64,000 bases of DNA from Spirodela intermedia. Its lineage: Eukaryota > Streptophyta > Magnoliopsida > Alismatales > Araceae. Each line of letters opens with the position of its first letter. Position 1 is the first letter of the stretch. Of this stretch, positions 49,501-62,000 are shown in pieces. A program made the translations under genes and the position numbers. The stretch covers positions 3,623,037-3,687,036 of the forward strand of contig LR746274.1 of the NCBI GenBank assembly GCA_902729315.2, in the 5' to 3' direction. Below the pieces are notes generated by a model. The model searched no databases, was not told where the DNA came from, and was given only the letters and a program-made list of their open reading frames with translations.

Positions 49501-51540
49501 AAGAAGGAAATTCAAGAAAGCATACTTCTTCTATTTCCTTCTTTTGTGAAGCCTTTGAATCTGATCTCCAAGCAATGTAAAGCAATCGTAGACCAAAAAA
49601 TGCATAGAGAACTGCAATTCAGAAGAAAAAAATTACAGGGACAAACCATTAGGGAAATATAGGCCTGAAATGAGAAATATCTGACAAATGAAAGCATGAC
49701 ATCGAGAGCAAAGAGAAGGTGTAATAGTTGTAGAACCAACAATAGTGGAAGTTTTAAAAGGTTTTTGACGCAAAATGATTTATCAAATGAAAAACAAATG
49801 GCAACTTACAGGGCTTCATATAACACTTCAAAGAAGCATCGATCCATAGAATCCAATTAAATAAAAATTTAAAGTACATTACTTTCATCAATTGCTCCAT
49901 ATTCTTATCAAGTTGATTAATCTTTTTGCCTCGGGTATGATCACAGCTCCCTATGCAGACTGCGTTTTCTGTGTTTCACCTCCTTCCCAAGAGCCCTTCT
50001 GATTTAAGTATTGCTGATGCTTTCTCCTCTGTAAACAGTTTTTATTAGCCAATGGCGTCCAGGAATCACCATACCACCACTCCCCATCTATGAGAAGAAA
50101 AAAATTTACGCCCGAAAATTCATATTAGCATGTTACGTGAGCGTTAAATATTTTCACCGGAATGCCTTACTTACAAAAAATTTCATAAATTACATTCTTA
50201 CTTATCCTATATTAAATGTGAGCAATTTTAGTATTATGTGGATAGACATAGGTCCATTCTATTCTTCACTTGTGCAATAACTGATCTATGCTTTAAAGGT
50301 AATTTTTGACTATACCAAAAACTAGGCATCTTCTACCACCTTGCCTTTTTGCCCAGGTAATAACGCAGTGAATTACTACATTAATTGTCATAAAAACCTT
50401 GATTGATGGCTGGATCTCTCTCAAGCAAATTATTAAAGCTCGGCAAGCATTCAATGAAAATACTGCATATTTGTGTCCAATAGTTGATGCAAAAACTAAA
50501 AATATGTAACATGCATTGAATGCAGTGTGTTGAGCTGATATCGTCAAACATACAGATATTTGATTGCTTCATAGTGCACTAGTCATAGAAATGGTCTAAC
50601 CTGTAGCTGCACTGTTCGTGTGTTTCCTCGATATCAAGTTGGGCACTATCCTACCAAGCCCAGTTGAGAGAATCTGAAATGCGGGTATAATCAGTCAGAA
50701 ACCAGCAACAAAGAAAAATGGTCAACATTTGGTTTCATTAGCATGATGAGCGTCAGTATAGCAAGATTCTGGATACAAAATGGCTTACTGTCATCACAAA
50801 AAGTGCGCTGAGAGCTCCAGAGAGCACAATTGACTTAGGATGCCGCATGGCCATAAGAGCTGCGATAATAAATGTCTCATCTCCAATCTAGAAGTGATCC
50901 AATGCATCAGCGAAAGCATGCACAGTGAAAGAGTCGGAATAAGCACCAAAGAAGAACGCATGTGAGCAGATATAACAGGAGCTAAAAAGTGGCAATATCC
51001 CACCTCACTGACAATGATCATCGAGAGACTTGCAAAGAAAGCATCAAAGAGACCAAGACCAGCATCTGAATCAAGGCCTGCTCCGCTGCTTATATACTCC
51101 TTCCTAAGAGGTTGAAGCAGCATCTGTGGCACAGTATAAAAAAATCAAAACAAGATTTTAGTATTCATAATCATACAAGAAAAATGGAAAATGCCAACAT
51201 ATATATGAATCAGAATTGGAAATTTTAGAGAAGGGGGTCACAGAAAAGGTTTGCGTACTTTGGTACGGCGATCCAAAGGTATCAGGGACTCGGTGGACGT
51301 GTTCTCCCCACTCTCCACCCCGACATCCTAAAAACTCAGTATGCACGAGAAAAGCTTTCGTGACAGTGTCGCCGGACGAGAAAACCACACAGGAAGAAGA
51401 AAACGAAAAAGAAGCAGAGATAAACTTCTGTAAATAACACCACTGGTGGATCTAGTTACCTGGGAAGAGACGAACGCTGAGACAGTCGATAATAATATGA
51501 GAAGAACGATGAAGGAGCGGGAGGCCGTGCGCAGATCCAT
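46597..51540 (-). CDS. PML3: GDT1-like (UPF0016) Mn2+/Ca2+ transporter, eight exons
   Basis: Exons, in transcript order: 51,540-51,460; 51,123-51,004; 50,887-50,789; 50,673-50,601; 49,611-49,526; 47,532-47,449; 47,227-47,168; 46,785-46,597. They join in frame to about 263 residues with GT-AG introns. An N-terminal signal-like segment (SFIVLLILLSTVSAF) is followed by two UPF0016 repeats, each with the cation-binding ExGD motif: SE-IGDET (across exons 2/3) and AEWGDRSQ. The end is LGFSLSSYFYPPL. The signal peptide and the SDSKASQKKEIEE-VEEKLEAGQGKT loop resemble Arabidopsis GDT1-like protein 3 (PML3), a Golgi manganese transporter supporting glycosylation and wall synthesis. The subgroup is inferred; the family is certain. 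Confidence 0.93.
47404..47422 (+). repeat. (TCTA)n microsatellite in a GDT1-like intron
   Basis: A short run of TATC/TCTA units in the intron between exons 7 and 6, about 30 bp from the exon 6 donor. Confidence 0.85.
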
Positions 51541-52103
51541 TCTAACCCAAACCCCAGACCCGAAAATTCAAATTCTACCTCAGATCCAACACCTCGAGCG
51601 GAACCAGTACCTCACAACCGGCCAGAAGCAAGATCTCGAGGTTGGGGACGATAAACTTAGATCAGCATATCTAATAGAGCGAGCACTTGATAAATTTACG
51701 GATATCGAATTCCACCCACAACAGGGGTGCGGAAGAAAGATAAAGATCTATCCAAAAGGGGCACGGATCTCGCCCCAGAAACGATCGAAAATCTGGCGAA
51801 GGGATTGATCGAACAAATCAGAACCTAAAACCTACAGGGGAAGAGGGGAGGAGGAGAAGGAGAGCCCCGGAGCTTCTCCTGTCCGTTCGCTGCTCAGAGC
51901 TTCTCCTCCCGCTTTCACGAAGACCCCCTCGTCTTCCACCCAAAAAAAAAACAAGTCTGAAGCATAAATGACCTTTAATTCCTCAACTCTTCCAATAATG
52001 ATAGATATAGACACCTCGGGGCTGGCGGTTGGCGGGCTGAGTCAACGCCTCCCACATGGTCAAAACCCCGTGTCGGCGGGATTCGCTTTCTATTCATTGG
52101 GGT

Positions 52104-52335
52104 CGACTTTTCTTCGTATTTTTTCCGTAAATGGGCCTGTAACTAACTATGTGTGGGCCCACCACCTAGACGTGGTTCGATGGAAATTGGCCAAAAGGAG
52201 GGGAAAATGTTTGACCGAGGAGTAAATAGGGTGTAGGATTAAAGAGTTGAAAATTCGGAGGAGAGAATTTTAGTCAACGTTTTGACTGATGCCATCACAA
52301 GGAAGAGTTGTTCCTGGGCCAATTTTGGGCCCTGT
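52104..52335 (+). repeat. Promoter-segment direct duplicate, copy A
   Basis: The landmarks gactttt, ccgtaaatgggcc, taactaact, gtgggccc, ttgaccgaggagtaaa, gtcaacgttt and ccaattttgggcc occur in this order here and again in copy B about 263 bp downstream. The two copies are clearly diverged, so the duplication is not recent. Confidence 0.85.
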
Positions 52336-52365
52336 TGCCGCGGCCGCGTTCATGTCTGCTCAGCG

Positions 52366-52597
52366 TTGACTTTTCATTACTAATATCCCGTAAATGGGCC
52401 CATAGCTAACTCTGTGCGGGCCATCCTTCCTCCCCGATACGTGGTCGGATGGAGAATTGACTCAGGGGTTGACTTTTGGAGCTATAAATGCTTGACCGAG
52501 GAGTAAACAGGGTGGTTTAGGAATCATGGGTTAAGAGCTGAAAAGTCAACGTTTGGCTGCTGCGATCACAAGCAGAAGCCAATTTTGGGCCGTGTTT
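52366..52597 (+). repeat. Promoter-segment direct duplicate, copy B
   Basis: Second instance of the 230-bp segment. It has gained 'gctataaatgcttgaccgag' with a TATA-like word at about 52,482-52,488, and ends about 190 bp before the RPS5 ATG. Confidence 0.85.
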
Positions 52598-52697
52598 GCT
52601 GGCACGCTATGGGCCCGATCGGATCCAATAAGAGAGCTCGGCCTAAGCCCATCTTTTTTACATATATATATATATACCACATCTCTGAAAACCCTAA
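52586..52697 (+). promoter_or_regulatory. RPS5 core promoter: Site II elements, TATA and telo-box
   Basis: Site II words TGGGCC occur at 52,586-52,591 and 52,610-52,615, and in reverse orientation (AAGCCCA) at 52,645-52,651. An (AT)n TATA-like tract spans 52,662-52,676, and a telo-box (AAACCCTAA) lies at about 52,688-52,696. TCP-bound Site II plus telo-box is the well-known signature of plant ribosomal-protein gene promoters and supports the gene call. Confidence 0.8.
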
Positions 52698-52784
52698 CAC
52701 TGGTTGAAGTTGCTGCGGCTGCCGGTGTGACCTTCTTCGCGCTCTCTAGCTCTCTCGCGGACGGGAGGGATCGGGGTGGAAGAC

Positions 52785-54623
<1,839 letters not shown>

Positions 54624-57600
54624 GAGGCCCTCTTCATGCATGTTCTTATGCTCCTTCCCTCATCCTCCTCCCTACTTATTAGCAGCTGCCTGATGCCATG
54701 TTTGGATTGACGGAGGTTTTGATGTTCCTTTTCCCCTAGTCTGTAGTTTCTTGGAGAATTTTGTTGCTATTGCTGGTAAACATACATCCACCTTCTATTT
54801 CTTTCAGCCCATCTACTTTCAGCTTGCTCCAGAGCTCAGGGTAGATGTGTTCATTGGGGCGTGGGCTAGTTCAGTGTCCAGTCCTGGCCTAGCAGGAACG
54901 TGACTAGTTCATTGAATCACTCAACACTTGGATATTAATTAGGTCTATAAACATGGAATGTGTCTAGATAATGAGCAAAGTCTGGTCGAACAGAATCTGA
55001 AGGACGTTGCTGGTGCAGTGATTTGTGATGAAGTTTAGCAGATGTTTTCACAAGATAGTCACCATATTGAGGAAAATGATGAAGGTAGTTGATGCAGGCG
55101 GTGACATTACTCGAGCAGCAGACTAGCAAAACACTTGGAAAAGATTGTCGTTTATAGTGTTACCTCAAAGAGATTAAATTCAGGGTATTTCTCCAAGGTG
55201 AAGGCTTGCATGGGATATGTCAATGACCATGCTTTTCTTTTAGCACAATTCCATGTGCTCGAGCAACCTAAGTTAAAAGGCATTGCGCAAAGGCAATATT
55301 TGCACATCAAAAAAATAAAAGAAAATAAGTATTTATAATATTACGTCAATAAAACATTTTAAAATACCTAAAAAGTGTGATATAAAACTTGTGAGAGTGT
55401 TGGATCAAAGACAAGGCCTTCTAGCTGTTAAACTTTTCCTCTTGGAACATTCTTTTGCTCTCACTACCCTTTTGAACATCAATTTATTAAAACTTCATCA
55501 TGGGTGAGTGTTGGAAGCTTCTTTTATTGGAAAGATCTTAAGTGACCCCTTTTTCCAAAAATATATTGATTTTTCTTGAAAGTGAATAAGTGTTCACCTT
55601 CAATTTCGAGAATATCCAATTAGATTTTTTTTCCTTGATCCATCTTTGACTTCTTTGTCACCCATCTCATACTCAATAATGAACCCATGAGCTCATTCAT
55701 TGACCCTCTACAACAATGTTTGACTTCATCTTATTCTATGGACAAGCGTAATAAATTTTATAATCGAGTATGAATTAGTGCAGGTCTTACTTAGAGTTCT
55801 AAATGCATGGAAATTTGATTGAACCTTGTCAATACATATATAGTTGATTCTTTAGTTAGGGGCTTCGTTTGATGTCTTTGACTAGATGCCATTCATAACT
55901 ATTAGCTTCTTCCAAAATCTTTCACATGAATAGTTGATTGAACTCGATGCTATTCAAAACAAAAAATGATATTCTGTGCATTACTATGAAGAGAATGATC
56001 TCTATGATGAAAATCAAACCTAATAGTTTCACAATTTGATGGGGGATGATAAGGACAATACATTGAAATGATCATAATCATGTTTTCTAAGGAGAATTAG
56101 TTCATCCCTCAAACATATAGGTCACTTAGCCAACTTTGATCGGATGTTTCTCTATTTCTTTCTTTTTTAATAGGTTTACTTATGATAATCAAATTGACAA
56201 AAAACAAGCCACTTATATTAATTAAAATCTAGATTGAGTCTTAGAACTATAGTGGTCAGATTTATAAATCGTAGGTAAATTGCATGAAAAAAAAATTCAT
56301 GATTCATCTTGGCACCTACTAGAGGTAGTCTTTCTCTAAAAAAATATATATTTTTTGAAATAAATGGATTTATTTTCAAGGAACCATCTATAAATAAATG
56401 GATTTAGTTTTAAAATAAATCTATTGGATTAATATATGTATTCTTTTCTTCCATTTGATTGGATAGTATAATAATTAGGAAATTGAGAAAAAATAACATT
56501 AAGTTCACTATGTAATTAATTAAAATTAGATATTGATCATATGTCAAAGGTATTAGCTTTTTGGATTCTTTTAGTTTGGATGATGGATAATGGATCTAAG
56601 TGTAAAGTGGTAATAAAGAAATAATATTGTGCTGAGATATTAGAAAGATATTGTTACAATATTTTACTAATGCTTAAGTATACTTGATTATGTTGGAAGT
56701 GCATTGATATGATTTATGGGATTCTCCCAAATAAAATAATCATTCAAATAATGCAAATGTATTTAAGTGTAAAATAGTAAATTTTTATTAATTTTTTTTT
56801 CAATGTCCTATCCATTGAAAACATTACAATTTATGACATGAATTACATTCTCTTAGGGTTACTTTATTATAATATTTAGCATTTTACAAACAACATGAAA
56901 TGGACCAACTTAGAAGAGGAGAAAAACATAACTTTTGACATTTATGAAAAAGTACTTGACTAGTGTTACTTGATTACCTGATTCAAAATTTAGTTATATA
57001 ATTGTTTGAAATATTTTAGAAGTAACTTGTACTTGAGTATGTTACTTGTATTTTATTTAATTAGAAAGTGAACACTATTATTATGAAGAAATCATGGGAA
57101 CAAATTACTAAACTAGTTATTGATGCCACTTTTATAGTTATGAGACAATTTTGAATTATTTTTGGCCTTTCAAAGTTTAATAAATCACAAAAAAAACCTG
57201 ATCATTGCCAAATTTTAAAAAAAATGATCAAAATCAACATCTCCATCTCAAACATTCAAGGCTGTCAATTACATGAACTACATCTACATTAATTAGCCAG
57301 GAAATTCACTCCATGGAATCTACATGACAAATCAATAAGAGTATTCACTTGTTCCTTATTTCCAATTTAGTACTTTTAGTACTAAGGAGACCTAGAGTAA
57401 TGCATCTAGAAGAAATTAGCCGGATATGAAGATAATTGATTCCTTATAATTATGTTGCATTACATAAATACCCAAATATAATTTATGTGAAATGTTGCCT
57501 CGAATAGTAATGTTATCTCATGTGTAAGTGTTGGCACATCTAAGCAAAACAAGAGAAAACTATAGCCGTTTATTTCATTATTATGAGTTGACAACATGAT

Positions 57601-57871
57601 TGGCTCCTATGACTATATCGTTGGACCCATTGTTAATCAAATGAACTAGTGTTTGAGAATCAGCACTTTGAATTCTCGCATGTGTCAAATTTTGGTTTTA
57701 CTAATGAATTTTTTTTAGAGTTTAATCTAACATGAATTACACAAATTTAGAAATACTTTAATGATCTTGAATCACGCTGTCTTATAGGCTTTAGTTAAGC
57801 ATACATACGTACATATTAGAAGTTCTCAATCCTTCTAACGTAGATTAGAAGCTCTGATTGGTTCAAAGCCA

Positions 57872-57921
<50 letters not shown>

Positions 57922-58570
57922 GCTCTCAAAAGCTGATAATTCTTCATGTATTTCCTCAAGAGCCGATTGAAAGCTCCAAAATCTTTTAGAGTCTTGGATT
58001 ATTTCATTTTATTTTATTCTTTCTGGCTGTGTTCGAAGGGTTTGCCGTTGAGTAAGGCTTGGAGCATTGTGAATATGCTTATTTGGGTCCATGATAAAAA
58101 AGCAAACTCACACTGTGCTTGGTGGAATTGATCAACGTAGAGCTCGCGTAAAAGTCATGGAGTCTCCTCTCCTTGTTTCTTCATGCAAAAAGATCCGATT
58201 TTTACGTTAGAGCTAAATAATTTGGCATTATGGATGAGGTGAGCGAATGTAGTTACGTGCTAAAAGCTTGCAGAAACTAAAACATAGATAGGGATTCAAG
58301 CTTTCAGAAATATACCTGGAGAGAGACTTAATTGAGTCTCTGATCATTGGAGTAGAGTTTAAGTCCTTGATCCGACCTGCAAGAAAGAAATCGTACAATA
58401 CTTTGATGTGTTGATCCAAAGATTGCAGGCTGAAAGTTGAACTAGTCTACCGATTAGTCCGTAGTTTGTGAGATTTGATTCGAATGGGGATATAATTCCG
58501 AAATGGCAATAAAAATGTGATCTTGATTGGTCTGAACGGGGAAGATCACCGGTCGATGCAACCTTTTCTC
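54624..58570. other. Long AT-rich intergenic region
   Basis: After the RPS5 3' UTR (to about 54,850) about 3.7 kb are AT-rich without a credible frame on either strand. A (CT)n tract is at 57,871-57,919. No terminal repeats, RNA genes or gene fragments were recognised. Frames of 60-70 codons here have no composition or motif to support them. Confidence 0.6.
57871..57919 (+). repeat. (CT)n microsatellite
   Basis: About 24 CT units in intergenic DNA. A second tract at about 58,697-58,733 lies in the presumed leader region of the zinc-finger gene. Confidence 0.95.
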
Positions 58571-58574
58571 TACC

Positions 58575-58698
58575 ATGGTGAAGGAAAAATCTGAAAAGAG
58601 TCCGGGGTTTGTGGCCTGGCAGGTTGTGGTGGTGGTGGCGGTGGTCATCTTCCTCGTGTACTCTACTCTCTTTTTTGTTTACTGCCTCACTCGCTCTA

Positions 58699-58736
<38 letters not shown>

Positions 58737-58907
58737 CATCGAAGTTTGTGGAGAGGAGGGGAGCTCTTTCCCTCTCCTCCTCTTCTTTATCTTTGTCTCA
58801 TCCTCGTTTCCATCCTCCTGTCCCCGCTCTCTCTTTCTCTCTCTCTGTCCCTCTCATTATCTCTCCTCTTCTCCCGTTTCGTTGCCGGCTCTCTGGATTT
58901 CGTGTGA
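58575..58907 (+). other. Upstream open frame with a hydrophobic segment
   Basis: ATG at 58,575 sits in a good plant context (taccATGGTG) and opens a frame with VVVVVAVVIFLVYSTLFFVY, followed by a CT-repeat-derived Leu/Ser run. It lies about 440 bp upstream of the zinc-finger ATG and ends before it. It could be an upstream ORF in that transcript's leader, or chance in pyrimidine-rich DNA. I do not recognise the protein. Confidence 0.2.
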
Positions 58908-59016
58908 CGCGCCGGAAGGGGACGGGATTTCCCGGCAGACAAGGGGATGGTTCGTCGCTGCTGCTGCGGCGGTGGCTACTCCTGTCGGCACTGGTAATAA
59001 TGGCTGGGTTCCAGCG

Positions 59017-62000
59017 ATGGACCGCGAGAAGTCCGCTGTGGAGATTTCTGGAGGTGTTAGGGCGATGATCGCCACAAACATGACTGAGGGATCATCGTCG
59101 CTGGGTCCCCTCCTGGGCAGAGGTTTGTCTGATCGACATTATACTCCTTTGCCAATTCGTGAGTTCTTGTTGATCATTTTCTCTGGTGGCAACGTAGGAA
59201 GTATTAGGGTTCTCCGGAACTAGGATCGGGGAGCTTGGAATCTCGGGTTCACACGGCGATCGTTTGCTTTTATATGACTGTCGTTTTACTGAATCGCCAC
59301 CTTGCTCGAAATCAGCGTAGTTCATCTGCTTTTCTCTGTGATCGGATTGGTTTTGGAAAGCATGGGTTTCATCTCCAAGCCAGCAGTTTTTCTCAAAGTC
59401 GATCCTCCGATTTCTTTCGCGCCTGTTACCAGTCTCTCAGCTTTCCATATATTTTCCCATTTTGTTCAAATGTGTCCTAGTTTTGGCTGATAACGTCGAT
59501 GACAATGGATCTTCTTTGGGTTGGGTTTTTGCCTGATCGAGTTGGTGAAACGCCATGGCTGCTGTTTCTTCCAGCTTTTCATCTTTGTTCTTGTTTCTAT
59601 GATTCTATGCTTGTTGATTTAATTTACAGATTTAATCTTTTGTGTGATCTCCTCACCTCTCTTTTGAGTGGCGGGTACAAACTTTTCTCATGAACATCTT
59701 CCCTAGCACTTTTGCTTTTATTATTCGATCTATTATTTCATCTCTCACTGCGGTTTTTCCCTGTTCAGAAACCATCTTCCCACCTTTGATTTCTTTCAGT
59801 TCTTCGGTGTTCTTACACTTTTACAGTGGTTTTTTTTTTTTTTTCGTAATGTGGTTTAATATTTACCTTTGCACATAAGTTGTGTAATTCTCCCAGTTAT
59901 CTCAAACAGACGAAAAGTATGTGTTTTATGCACCTCGATATCCCAGATGACTTTGGCTCATGTTATTGCAGATAATATGTGGCAAATGAACATGAGAGCT
60001 AACAAAGCAATGGAGCCCGGACCATATCCTCTGCGTCCAGGAGAGCCAGACTGTGCATACTACATTCGGACTGGCCTTTGTAGATTTGGGATGACGTGCA
60101 GATTTAATCACCCTCCTAATAGGAAACTGGTAAATGTTTTCTTTCTTTATTTGTGCACATTTATATATATCCACAGCTTCTTTTCACAGCCGTATGATGC
60201 ATCTTGCCTCTTTGGTTTCCATGTTCAGTTAGTGTAACTTGTAAAATTGTGTTCATATTCTTCTTTAATTGTGGTTATGACACATTTTTGTCAGTTTCGC
60301 CTGGAATTTTTTTTTTTTTTTTTTTTCTGTCACATGTAAGTTAGAGTTATAAATATGCAAGTGCATTGGAGATGGAAGGTTCACTTTTTTTTTCATTTTG
60401 ATGGGAATTTTGGAACGACGGTCGGTATCGGAGTAATATTATGTGGAAGAGACCCGTTTTTCATGTTCTTTCTTATTTCTGGTGTAATCTTCCTCAAAGA
60501 CTGCCTCCAATAGATGCCAATGAGTGTTCGTTATTGATGGGAGAAAAGTAGTGGATGATACTCTCCATGAGTCACTTAAGGTAGTATCCCGTATTCTGTC
60601 AATTTAGGAGCTGATTTTTCCTGTGACCATCCATCCGTTTCTGGATAACTGAGCTTGAAGTCATCAGATCTAAGGTAGATCAGCTGATTTATGGCAATTT
60701 GACCCTGTTCAGTCTTTATGGAGTTCCATAAATGGCGAATCTTCTCCTGATTCCACAAAGGCCCAGCTAATGCACTTGTCCGTTCCAATTCCTAATATCG
60801 TCCTATTTTCGCAAAAAATGTTATTGCAAAGCTGGTAAACTTTGTTCTTCGAAGGTATGGTGCGGAAGCTACCTATAAAAGAGAATGACTTATGGTCTTG
60901 GATATATTATTCACACTTCTGTGGATCCTCCTGGTGTTCACTGTGAAGATGCACTTATGACATCGAAACAAAATCCTCTGTTTCACATTGGGTTTTGTCC
61001 ACTGATCTTGTGTGTACTTGCTTTGTGAGCAGGAAAATGTGGATATTAGTGTGAATAAGATTCATACTGGAGTGAGGAAGGCCTTGTTTATGGGGATATT
61101 AATCATCAAAAGAGGATGGATTCAAAGGAGTTTTTTTGGTTGCTGGAGGAAAATTCATTTAATTTTTTTCTTCTTGTTAACTCCATCGGTGTACGTTTTC
61201 TGATTGAATAGGATGTCATTTCAGGTTTTTGATTAGAAAAGTGTCTAGGCTCGGTCTGCTTGTTGGTTGTCTCAGGTATCAAGTATGCCGGTCTAGTTCT
61301 GTGGTATAGAAAATTATATCCTTTATATCCATCATTCTTTCTTTGTGATTACATTATTTCGATTCCCCTCCTTTTCTGCCTCTAGTTCTTCCTTTTCTCA
61401 GAAGAAATCTTTCATTGGTTTCCCCATTGGATACGAGTCCCATACATACATCAGTTTTTCTTTGATATTAACCACTGCAATGGCCGACACTTGGGCTGGG
61501 TCTTTGGGATAGGGCCACACAAACAGAGACTACTCTACCACAATAGTCATGGAAAAGAGTATACTGCTCTTTACTGCTCTTTTCGGAAGCCCCCCCATCA
61601 TGGTTCTTCTTTTGTCTAACGGAGTCAGATAGTTTCTTGGATCTCTTCTTCTGACTTCCGTCATGCAACATGTTTTCTCTTTCTTTTTTCTTTGCTTTGA
61701 TGTTCTCTCCAATTATCACTAGCTTCTTGAATTATGCCTCGTCATGACCATCATCTTGGATTACAGATGGATCTCAGACCCTGGAAATGGTCAGTGGAGA
61801 GGATATGGACTTCCATAAGCCGTAGAATGAAGAGTGGGTTTCAAGCTCTTGTAGTGAGAAAGGACATGATCTCGTCCTGGGTTGTTCTATATTGTTCTTT
61901 TGTAGACCAGAAAATATTCTCATATAGGGTCTTAACCATACATTTACACATTCTATTTTCTTGTACTCTATACTTTCAAAAATTGTTTGATTATCATCAT

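Larger units (their letters stand above)
51541..52784. promoter_or_regulatory. Divergent promoter region of GDT1-like and RPS5 genes
   Basis: The 1.24 kb between the two start codons contain GDT1 leader sequence (near 51,541-51,900), then a duplicated segment (about 52,104-52,335 and 52,366-52,597) rich in TGGGCC and TTGAC words, then the RPS5-proximal elements. Confidence 0.6.

Noticed and set aside
54935-55340. Small frames downstream of RPS5
   Set aside because: Random composition in AT-rich DNA, with no motif and no splice or promoter context.
58359-58739. Minus-strand frame starting with Arg/Glu alternation
   Set aside because: Translation of the CT microsatellite in reverse; the remainder has no recognisable motif.
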